From positions 1,003,501 through 1,067,500 of the forward strand of contig CADCSX010000005.1 in assembly GCA_902805475.1 (NCBI GenBank): a stretch of 64,000 nucleotides of DNA, written 5' to 3'. This stretch comes from Entonaema liquescens (taxonomy: Eukaryota; Ascomycota; Sordariomycetes; Xylariales; Xylariaceae). The stretch's first letter is position 1. The number at the start of each line of letters is the position of its first letter. This document shows, piece by piece, positions 14,344-25,376 of the stretch. The notes under the pieces were generated by a model that was not told the DNA's origin, made no database searches, and saw only the letters and a program-made list of their open reading frames with translations. A program made the position numbers and the translations under genes.

Positions 14344-15006
14344 AGGGGTAGACAGACGGCGGATGGAGGAAAAGGAGGGAGTAAAAAAGGTGGCTGGTTC
14401 GTGGGGTCTGGTGGTGATTTATGAGATGATATAACGTCTCATGAGTTATGCGTTTGCCATCGGGTCTCGAAAGGGAGAGACCATAGATATGCAGCTTGTC
14501 GAAATTAATGGACTGGCTTATGACTAACTAAAAGAGTATTTTCTGTGAATTGCATTTGCTGGAGACCTGGCTTCAACGCAGGCGTGTTGCTCACCTGTCA
14601 CATCTGTGTTCCCAGCCCAGGGGGTGAAATTTGAACGAACCCGTAATTTCCATGAATGTGCTGTCAATGCCTGTGGTAGAGGGTTTGTTGTTAGGCATTG
14701 AACGGGACATCTTAATAAGATTACACGGATAGGTCAAGTCCCTATCCCCCTTTCTTACTAGAGGCCGGACAAACACTCGTTCAAATTATATGCCCAAGTC
14801 CTCGGGATCCAGGACATTGCTTTTGCTTTTATCCTCACCTACAGTACCAGCGGGGGGGAACTTCTATAAGTCACGTAAACAAGGGCCACCTACCTACCAG
14901 TAGGTAGGTCCCTTCTTGTCTTAAGATTTATATCTATCCATAATTAAAGTATGAGAGTTGTATATGAGTACCTAGATACCTAAATATGTAGACGCCTTCG
15001 ATATAG

Positions 15007-15037
15007 CTACCTACCTACCTACCTACCTACCTACCTA
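15007..15037. repeat. (CTAC)n microsatellite
   Basis: About 7.75 uninterrupted copies of CTAC. The surrounding kilobase carries many diverged copies of the same word. Confidence 0.9.
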
Positions 15038-15995
15038 TACATCTATCTACGCTAGGTAGGCTAGGTGGTTATGCCAAACACCCAAACCAAACCAAACCAA
15101 GACCCGCGTATACCATCCGCAGCAAGGGCGACGCGGCGTAGTGTTTCCTCACGATGCATCATCCCTTCTTCCAGGCACGTATGTATATGCTGTACTTACC
15201 TAGATATTGTATCTACCTGGGTAATACATCTCCCACCAACAACCTCCCCTGAACGCGGTACTAGTGTATATAGAACATATACATACCCGCATAAGCAATG
15301 TAGATACCTAGGTAGGTAGGTAGCCTAACACAAGTCACCTCAGCTGAGGCAGGCTGGGCTGGGCTGGGCTGCACGCACGCACGCGGTTTACGTCGAGAGA
15401 ACGTGGGAAGGCGGTGATACAGCATGACATAACGCCACAGAAGGGCATCGAACATACCACACACACCACATCACACCACGACAGGATAAGGTTATGTAGG
15501 TTTGTACAGCACGCAGGGCTTAAGAGGTGAGCAGGCAGGCCGTCTTATTGCACATACATAGGTACATACATACATTTTCCAGCCACGACGCCGGTAGCTA
15601 CATGTCCTAATCTATATCAAGACATCTATCTATCTATCTACCTATCTATATCCCAACCCTTACCCCTACCCTTTTCCCTGGCGCTTAAGTCCGCCTACTA
15701 TTGAATACCATACCCCGTTGATCGTGGCTTATACTTATTGCGTACCTAATCTACATACATATCCACCCATCGAACCATGGTATCTATCTATCATATGCGA
15801 TAAGATCGCGGACACGCGCCTGGGATTTACTTCGGCTTGGATCGGCAGTATATACATCCGTGCCTATATATATCAATTAGGTACAATACCTAGACCTACA
15901 TATAGAGCAAACGTCCGGGGTGCCCCGGCGCTTTGCGTACTAAGCAAGCCCGACGAGCGACAGGACTATCGGCATGCAAGGCGGGCAAGCCAGGA

Positions 15996-16044
15996 AGCTT
16001 AGCTTACCTAGCTACCTACCTTAGGTAGCTAACGAAGCTAAGCT
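15996..16044. repeat. Two-step perfect hairpin
   Basis: AGCTTAGCTT at 15996-16005 pairs with AAGCTAAGCT at 16035-16044. Inside it TAGCTACCT (16009-16017) pairs with AGGTAGCTA (16023-16031). The hairpin lies in the TAGGTA-rich gene-poor region. It may be only a by-product of palindrome-prone repeats. Confidence 0.7.
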
Positions 16045-19000
16045 ACCTGCTAGGTTAGTTAGCTAGACGAGCGGGTAAGTCGTATCGCCGTCGATCCTAC
16101 AACCGTGCTGCATGGCGGACGGCGCTTAGCCGTGATGACGGAGCACCTACATAGGTACCCACGGTACCTAGCCTGTCTGCTTTGCCTAGGTGGTGTGGCT
16201 TTGCCTTACCTCATTCTGGGCAAGGCATCTTACAATAATATCCCGCCGTCAGCGCCACCCGGCCTGCCTCGTGGCGTGTGGGTCGGGCGATGGAAATAAG
16301 GCCACTCATTGCTTCGCCCGTATGTATCGCGCCGATGCGTCGTCTATAGGTACCCATAGGTACCTAATATATGTATCTAGCATGTAATGGGTGTGATATG
16401 ACTATGTAAGTGCTTAGTAGCAAATATTCTTCTCAACACCAGCGCCAGTGCCGTGCCGTGCCGAATCATTAGCGTCCTCTGGGGGAGAATCCTCTTCTAC
16501 GAAATAATCTTGGCTATCGCGTGGGAGGGGTTCTGTAAGCTTACAGCATCTTAGGTTGGTCGCCCAACATAATAGTCAGATCAAATTGTTCAAAAGACGA
16601 AACGTACGTTGCCAATCAGTTGGCTACCGTTACCGTTAGGGCTAGGATGTTTTATCGATGACATTTCCCTACCTTTCGTTCCTCGTACAATACCTACTAT
16701 AGCGGAAGGTAGTTAAAGCAAGCGATCGACTGGGTATGCCGTTATGCCGTTGGGGTCCGTTGGATGGATCTAGCCCCGCTAACTCCCGAGCTGGCTTTCT
16801 GGATCCGCTTGCTCGCAGCCTGCTCAAGATCCCATGTAGATTCCACGCACAGACGTGCGGGAGACGGCGCAACTTTATTTAGTCGAAGTTACGTTTCCCG
16901 CAAGATGCATCTGGGAATCTATCACCATCGTATATCTGGTATTTCTAGCCCAAACGATTTAATACTTTGGGTCTCCTACAGGATCAACCCAAGCCCTGAG
17001 GAGACTTTGACGGGCCGAAAAAGACCATTGGATAATCCTGGGCTTTTCTGACCTGTGTAACCTTATTCATAAGGATGGTCGTATTTGGAGACGATGGTTG
17101 GTATGCGGATATGTGGCACTACTCGATAGCCTGGGGGCCACTACGGTAACTTCACAGCGTCCTTGGCCAATAACGGTCACGACAGGTATTCTTAATGTAC
17201 GTACGATGGTGGAGGAGAGCAAGGCTTAAATCCTTCATGAGTAGGTTATCGTCGTAGTGGCGGTGGGTTGTCGGGGTGAGATGACAGTGCCTCCTCATTC
17301 GTTGATTTGGGGGTGTGGCTTGGAGATCTCTTTGGTTTTTATCATCTTCGGTGAGATGATGGTACGAAGGGAGACCGCTGCGAGACCGCTGTAGCTAACA
17401 TGTTGCAGGTTGTAGAGAGGACCGCCAGGTCATGTAAGACAATTATGAAACCTTACGGCTTATCAGAAGGCCATGGAAATGTTCACCGTTGATTCTAATG
17501 GTAGCTCACGACCAGTCGTGCTGGGTTGCAAGGCGTCAAGTGTGTCAAGGTGTATATGCAGCACATTTGATGCTTCCTTATTGGGATGTAGATGGCTGGC
17601 TTAAAGACACGGGGTCGCATTATAAAAAGACGGATTTGATTTGATATAAATTCCTTTTCGGCCGGGTTCCCGATGGAGCATCTTGAAATACACCCCACGA
17701 TATTGACCCTAAGCTTAAACGTTGGGGTCGGGGATTTTGTTCGTATGGTTGGCTAAAAGCGACAGCAACTGGAAGATCCACCAGCCTCGGCTGCTGCATG
17801 CGTATATGTAGGTAGTAGTTAGATTAGATCCTTCCGGTATGTCTTTTAAAAGGGTTAACTATTAGGTTGCTTATGTATAGTTCATAGGTTCGAAGGCCCG
17901 GCTGATAGGACGTAGCATGGTAGTTTGAAGGCAGACTGATGGTTTATGATGTTCTCGAGTAGAAGTTGCGCCGATGCCTACGTATTATCACTGCATAAAA
18001 GAAGTTAGGCTTATGGTCGGGATGGATTTCGATATGTCGATCACTTAAAATTTTCCCATCCGCATCGCGCGGAAGGAAGGCTTGTGGGTTTTTAAAGACA
18101 TCGGTTCCATGTCCAGCATGTCCTAGATTAAGGGTGACACAGGTCCTTTGGAGCTATTCCTCATCGGTTTGTTGGAATGGACGCTGCTTGTACATAGTAG
18201 ATGCTCGTGGACGCTTGTGGGATGCTCCACTTCTCGCCACGTTTTTCTCTATTGTTTCTCTTCAGATGACATGCGGGTGTTGACATACTAATGCATGTAT
18301 GTAACTTAAATACTCTTAGGTTGCGCGACTAAGCCCCAGTCCGGATTAAGAGCTAACTGTTAGGCGTTGGATACCTCAAATCAATTGAGAAGGGGGGGTT
18401 GGTGCCGATTGGTGGGCATGACTGCTGCAGATAAATTGTAAGCATGGGAGAGGCATAGAAGCGTGGGAGATACGGAGAACTGCCAATCGCTTGGTGATAG
18501 GTACATATGTATGCATGTATGTTGATACCTATGTATATTTATGTATGTAAAATACGTATGTAGGTATCGTCTGGAGTGCGTTATGTGTTACCGAGGGGCC
18601 ATGCCGGGCGCGGTAATTTACCTACCTAGGTACGGTACTGATCAGTTCTCCTAACGGAACATTGATGACTCGCCTCATGTAAATAGGTACCTATACCGTG
18701 TGTGTTATAGGTATTGTATACGTGGTACATGATGTAGTTGAATGAATCAGTCATCAGCCATCAGCATACCGATCTACTGAAGACATTATTCTTATGAGTA
18801 TCATACTGACATTAGGGTTGCGTCTTCCTTAGGTTGGTTTCTGAGATGGTAGCATTGCCTCCGGAATCTAGGCAAGCCGGTATCCATAAATCAAGCTGCG
18901 CTATACACGCATCTGCGCATCTGCTCACCATACCTAAAAGTATGTATCGTCAGTGCGGCCAAGGTAACAGCAACTGGGCAGCATGGACTGGATGTGGACT

Positions 19001-20250
19001 GGCTGGTCCGGCCATTAGGCGAGTAACTTTGAGAGGCTGACGGCACATGGCAGTGAGAGTGGCACTCACACCAATCGAGATTGATGACACCCATCACAAG
19101 GCATCTCAGGCATCGTAGGCAGCCCATACATCAGCATACATAGCCACTGGCTGATATCCGATTTAGCGTGTGTGTAATTGACGAGAGTAGTGGTGATGGA
19201 TGCTACCATAATCCGTAATCTGTGCTAATATAAGTACTCGCACGCGTTGCATGCATTTGGACGAACCAACCAGCGAATGTCATCTTGCTTGGCTGCGTTG
19301 GTACGTGCTCTAGTACCGCTGTAGCACTGCTCGTAGTAGAAAATTAGCGTCTCGGGTTGCGAACCCTACGTGCGGCGCCTGTTCTTCCTATTCCTTGATC
19401 CTTGCATCCGAGTATGGCGTGTTCTTTGCGGAGTTCTGAGAGGAGGAAAAAAAAAAAAAAACGATCTACGGATGTAGAAGTGGTTAGTATACATCATAAT
19501 ATGTATGTATGTACGCAAGTGTGATAGTTCCGTTGTATCGTCGCCCACTATAGTTGTCTTACCCATTAGCCTCAAAATGCTTTTTACTGCTAAACGTGTT
19601 GCGTGTTGCGTCTTTCTTGTCTCTCGTTTCTTGTTTTTTTTTTTTTTTGGGGTCAGCGATGGAGAAGAATATGTAAAGAAGTTCAAAAGTCGGCTCGGCT
19701 TTAAGACGGAACCGCGGAAGCTACGCTATGATGTACCTCCTACTAAGTAGTAGATCGGACGCCACTAACCTTATGTAATTAGATGTTGTGTCTAGTGGTT
19801 CTTAAATCAGCCTTAATATCCGTCCCGACTCCATGTCTTCATCACCATTACCTAGTATACTTTACGGTTATAAACTTAGATTTGAAGTACATTCTATACA
19901 AAAGTATCTAACTACCTAGGTAGTTAACCTACATACAATAAGAAGGTTGCAATTTTCAGCTGTATGTTGGTCAACGAGACTTGGCTTTATGTGTAAATAC
20001 ATCGGTACCATATATACATCCATGGGTTCATGGATGTACATATGTAGGTCATAAAAACAGGCGCCCTGGGAGGGTACATAGTCGCGTGGTTGTGTAAGGT
20101 ATATCCGTTGTACAGTATGTGGGTACTTTAAGTATAGAGGTAGGTGTACGTTTCGTACGTCGTACTTTTCTTTAAAGGAAATTCGGCAGGTTCGTTGGGT
20201 TAGATAGGTACATACTAAATAAGCGGAGTTCCAACTACCTAATTGTTTAG

Positions 20251-20520
20251 TACGAAGGTCCGGGCCAAAAGTTTCGCACATGTCTAAATTCTTGGCATCC
20301 CATTCCAACGTCTGCATGCATTTCTAGCACTATATTAATCCCATACTAAATAAGGAGTTAATAGTAGCCCGTACACTAAGATTAGGTGGCTTATCACTAT
20401 ACGTTTAGGGAGTTTATCCACTATAGTTCAGATAATACCGTACAACTCTTTTTAATTCATACGTAGCTTACCTAAGCTTAAAAACTCAGATGTGCGAAAC
20501 TTTTGGCCCGGACCTTCGTA
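20251..20520. mobile_element. MITE with 31-bp perfect terminal inverted repeats (Tc1/mariner-like)
   Basis: The 31 bases at 20251-20281 are the exact reverse complement of 20490-20520. The outermost two bases at each end are TA, fitting the TA target duplication of Tc1/mariner elements, so the element proper would be 20253-20518 (266 bp). The core of the repeat is CCGGGCCAAAAGTTTCG; CAAAAGTTT-type words occur at the ends of fungal Tc1-like transposons (from memory, not searched). The interior of about 208 bp is AT-rich and non-coding, so the element cannot move by itself. The arms are identical, which suggests recent insertion. Confidence 0.8.
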
Positions 20521-21944
20521 CACATTTATTAATCAACTAATCAACCTATCCCTGGAAAGAGGACCTCGAGAAGCTCCAGCTTGCGTTTCGAGGACTCTGG
20601 ACTCCACTCTGCAAGGTACACTCCTATTCGAAACTGCGCAGCAAACCAGCGGAGGTACCTATTTAGCTGCTACCTAGGTAGTAGCTTCTATCATTTTGGA
20701 CAATTCGAACTTGAACTTGTACGCTAAACTTGGATTACGCAGTACCTACCATACAACCGTCAATAATAGTAGCAAATTACTTCCCCGAGTCCTTTTCAAA
20801 GTTCCCCATCTTCGCCTACGCGACCCGTCATCCCATATCTAATTGAATGTCATTATTAACGTTCTTCGCACTCATATCCACAAACCCAAGACATTTAATT
20901 AGAATTCAAAACCTGAGTATAATAACTAAGAGATTCTTTCGATATCTTTTATATTATTATATTAGTTTGGATCTACTTCAACATTCATACAAGTCCAACT
21001 GATATCCTAGTCTTTCAAAAGTATCAATTGAAGGTATGTGGATAGAATCTTTTTTTTAACGAATTAATGTAATATGGTAGCGCTCTACATACATGACTCC
21101 TATCTCTTTACCATTTCTGGTTTCTTACCCCCTCCTTTTCCGCTTATTGGACCTGGTCAAAGAGGTACAACATACATACAACATCCATACAAACATACAT
21201 GTAGCCCGCCTGAACTTGAGAACAAGGGCGCCCAGATGCTGTAGTAAGAAGAAAAAAAGAAGTAGTAGTAGAATACTGACATATGTTGCTGACAGGCGGT
21301 ATTATTTATCACTCAGGTCCTACCCATCGATATTTTTATTCTTGGAAGTTTTTTTCCGTCTCTTTCTTCCCCTTCTTTCTCGAGTCGCTCGAGCCTCCCT
21401 CAATACCCTGGTTATTCGACAGGGTTCCCTATTCTTGGTCTGATCGTCCCCGGAGACTCGAAGCAACAAAAACTACCGACTTAGCCAGTTCAGCTCGCTA
21501 TCCAGTTTTTTTTTCTTTGTTTCTTTTTTTCCCATTGAGCTATAGGGAAAGCCCAAAAGGTGCGAAAAAGCTCCTAAGTCGTAATAACACCTCGACATTC
21601 GACATTCTTGTCGGATTGCTTCTAGATCGTAACCGACTGCGAGCTGGAATTGCGCCGTCAGCTCAAGCCCCCACAGGCTATCACCGAGCCGTTTCATTCA
21701 AACCCCCGAGCTAGCCTTACCACACCTTCACGAAGCTGTGTTCCGTAGTCGTCATCCAATTTTCTTCTCCTTTTTTTTTCTTTTTTTCTTCTCACAGGGC
21801 TGTGTATATTCACGGTCGCTGTGAGGCTCTCTTGTATATTACGCAAGAATCCGTTTTCCTTCCGCCTTTCCGCATGAAGACGCGATTATCCACTACGTAT
21901 TTTTAAGAGCAGACGATATTCAAACGCGTAAGCCTTAGTTCATC
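20521..21944. other. Intergenic and long leader of G-alpha gene
   Basis: There is no gene. From about 21040 it is dominated by pyrimidine tracts and poly-T runs typical of a fungal promoter and 5' leader. Confidence 0.5.
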
Positions 21945-23337
21945 ATGTGTTTCGGCAGTCGCAAAAGAATGAGGAGGGCAATTCTCGGTCGAAGGAGCTC
22001 GACAAGATTATCCGACAAGATGAGAAGCGAATGGCACGAGAAGTCAAGCTACTCCTTTTAGGTACGTACTTTAGTGTCTCTCCCTGGAAATCGCCAGTAT
22101 TTTTTGTCTCGGCTAGCGGGACACCGCAGCTAACTTCGGGGCTTTTTCATAGGTGCCGGCGAGTCGGGAAAGTCGACTGTGCTCAAGCAGATGAAGTTGA
22201 TTTACGCGCAAGGTTTTAGCAAAACGGAAAAGTTGGAATGGAAGCCTGTTGTTTTTAGCAATGTCATCCAATCGATGCGCATAATCTTCGATGCCATGGC
22301 CGATTATTCCATCGAATTCGAAAACAAGGACAACGAGGTATGTGATACATGTGATTACTCCGAATGCGCGACAGGGTTTTACCAGGATCGTCCGAAAGGA
22401 AACGTAATGTGATTTCATTGTGATGTCGATTGCTAACGTCGTGTTCCTGTTAGAAAAACCAAGCATTACTCCTTGTTGATGTTGAAATCTCGCCTCATGA
22501 TCCACTTCCCCAAGAATACCTCACGCCAGTTAAAGCCCTTTGGGCCGACGGCGGAGTACAAAAAGCTATTCAAAAGGGCAACGAATATGCTCTCCACGAC
22601 AATTTAGCATAGTGCGTTCGCTGGTACCCCTGACATTACTTTACTAACGTCTTTGAAGCTTCTGCGAAGATGCGGATCGTCTGTGGGCTACAGAGTATAT
22701 CCCTACCGACCAAGATTTACTGCGATCACGCTTGAGGACGACCGGCATTACCGAGACCATTTTTGACCTGGGCCAGCTAACATACCGAATGTTCGACGTG
22801 GGCGGTCAAAGATCAGAACGGAAGAAGTGGATTCATTGTTTCGAGAATGTAACCTGTCTGTTGTTCCTGGTCGCGATCAGTGGTTACGATCAATGTCTGG
22901 TTGAAGATAAGGACGGCGTAAGTATAAATAACCCTTTGAACTTTAAGCTTCAATTGTAATTGTAGCAAGCTCGCTAACAGATGTGATGCCAGAACCAAAT
23001 GAACGAAGCCCTGATGCTCTGGGAGTCGATTGCAAACTCTCACTGGTTCACCAAGTCGGCCCTTATCCTCTTCCTTAACAAGATGGATCTCTTTAAGGAG
23101 AAGATCGCATCGAGTCCCATAACCGCACATGGCTTTGTCGACTACCAAGGCCCGGCGGACGATTATAAGCAAGCGAGCAAGTACTTCATGGATAAATTCA
23201 GGGCTCTCAATCGAAACCCCGAGAAGGAAATATATGGCCATTTTACCAATGCGACGGACACGAACTTGCTTAAAATCACAATGGGCTCAGTGCAGGACAT
23301 GATCATTCAGCGCAATCTGAAGCAGTTGATACTGTGA
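21945..23337 (+). CDS. gna-2: Heterotrimeric G-protein alpha subunit, group II (GNA-2-like), one frame break
   Basis: A membrane-associated GTPase that couples seven-pass receptors to cAMP/MAPK signalling in development and nutrient sensing. Five exons are seen: 21945-22061, 22153-22337, 22454-22611, 22659-22917 and 22993-23337, with introns of 47-116 bp. The nucleotide-binding motifs are intact: GAGESGKST (split by intron 1), then [26 protein letters not shown] and NATDT, ending in KQLIL. The start MCFGSR is that of fungal group II alpha subunits. After CGC the frame moves from 0 to 2 at an A4 run (21963-21966), so MCFGSR and [13 protein letters not shown] are in different frames. Adding one base gives 354 residues, the usual length. 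No in-frame ATG exists for the downstream frame before the conserved region. Confidence 0.9.
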
Positions 23338-25376
23338 GTCGCCTGCTTCTGCATATCCGAATCTTCCCTCGCGAAACCGAAACTGGCCATACCTGAAGTT
23401 CCCAGTGGTCGCTGGGTTGGCTAGCGATTTCGCTGTCTCTCGTATTGCGACGCATAGGATAGCAGTCCGACTGAACTTTCCGAAGTATATAGCACCTCTT
23501 CCGCGCTTCTCTACGTAGCCGCACGATTACTACTTACGATATAACGATGCGGCCTGGTCTCCGCAGTGTAATGTCCTCGCGAACGCGCTACGGTCCATGG
23601 TCCGCTGCCATAAATCCGGGGCCCACCTGAATTGCTGGCTCGTCAAGAGAATGTTTGCGTATTCGGATAGGGCGGTTTCTACGTTCATCGAGAATGTAGA
23701 TTGCGACGTTGCGAACAGACATTCCCCGGGGTCACCGGCGGGCGGAATTGACACGAATGGCAGCCCACTGGGCGTTCTCTTGGGTTGGCGTTATATCTGC
23801 ATTGGACGATTACAACTCTCCCTGATTGATACGATTCCTTTTTAGTTATGACACTGGATACCACAATGTTATTTTTTATTATTTTTCGAGTTGGTGGTTA
23901 CCTTGCAGATTTGTTAGCGAACGGGAAGAAGTTGGGCATGATAGCCGTTACTCGTATATACAGTTAGATTTAGGCAGATCACAGACAGTTGATCAAAAAC
24001 ATTTAAGCATTAGCCGAAGCCGAAACAGAGGCTCAACTCGATGCGAATGATGCGAGTGATGAGATGTGTGAGAATGGGGGTCCGCGGGGCGTTGACGAGA
24101 ATTTGATACGGGGTAAAAGACTTAAGTTGGAGGTAGAAATATATATGCGTACTTACTTAGGTTCCGGAACGGTGCATTTGGACGTTTCATGGTGGCACAC
24201 AAGTCTGTTCCACGAACACGGTTTGCGGCGGCGGATCTTATTTCAAAAGTTCTGCGAACTCGACTAGAATGACGCACACTGGTGTATCGTGAGAACAGTG
24301 GCCGATATCTGAGTACCTATTTGTAGCTGTGTATTTAATGGGATGCACATGAAATATTAAATATATCCTCATTATAGTCTACATGTGTGCATGTTTCCCT
24401 AAGTAACCTATATAATAAGAGTCCCTATAACAATATTTCACATGATGACTACCTAAGTCTACATATAAGTTAAGTTTCTACCTTAATCCAGTTGCGTACA
24501 ATATTTTAGTTGGAAGCAAGTGCCGACTAATACATGTAAGCAGGTTTCCATGTGCAGGACTCATTCGTGAGGCACTTAAGCAGCTTGGCTAAGGCTCTGA
24601 CACGTGGGGAAGCACAATTCTCAGTACCGAAATGAGTTAGTCATTTAAGCGACAAGGCACCAGGGGGGGACATAATTAACCACTGATTATTGACCAATCA
24701 GAAAATGTCTTGACATCTCCAAATAACGATCAACCCGGCAACAAGGGCAAAACAAGCAACAAGCAACAAGTACTATGATCCATATTGACATCAGCCTGTT
24801 GTTCGACGAAAGATCATCAGATATTTCTTTCCATCGTAAAAAATAAGAAAATAACACACATTTTTGGCCGAGAAGAGAGCGCTGCGTGCAACCTCAACCA
24901 TTCATAAACCTATACAACTAATACACTCGATTGACTCTCGGATGCAACATTCTAGCTGCGGGAATCTATAATACTTAATAAATATCGTATCACTATCATT
25001 TATCGACCGTGGTATTCGCCTGTTCGTTAGAGCGTATCATATCAGTTTCCTCCCTCTTTTTCTCGTTCCAAGCTCGGTTCGCGAAAAAAGACGTTTGATA
25101 TTAGAGTTTAAGAGAACTCCGACGGAACATCACCTTGTTTGATCTAATCAGGATTTATATATATAACGAGAGCACCGGTCCTTTGAGGAGTATACATTCC
25201 TCTTTACCTTTATGAATGATAGGTATTCACAAGGTTACCCAGTTTTTTTTTTTTTTTTTGGCAGCTTTCCCTTGAGAAAAAGGGTGCAAATGACGAGCGA
25301 CCCCTTGTAGGGTTCTAGAATTAGTTAATCTTCCAACGCCCTCGCTAGATGTCGGCTTATCAGGCAGTTCTATACG
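23338..25376. other. Intergenic before beta-glucosidase
   Basis: No gene is recognised. It contains a short CAACAAG repeat near 24738-24771 and a T17 tract at 25243-25259 in the likely promoter or leader of the next gene. Confidence 0.5.

Larger units (their letters stand above)
14344..20250. other. Gene-poor region with microsatellites
   Basis: It is about 5.9 kb without any gene I recognise. It is rich in ACCTAC/TAGGTA/TACATA words, with a (CTAC)n tract at 15007-15037, a hairpin at 15996-16044, A-run and T-run tracts near 19447 and 19635, and GTATGTAT repeats around 18500. Short open frames are of low complexity and look random. Confidence 0.5.

Noticed and set aside
14886..14912. Short TAGGTAGG/CCTACCTA inverted repeat
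   Set aside because: Expected by chance in a region saturated with these words; no element-like structure around it.
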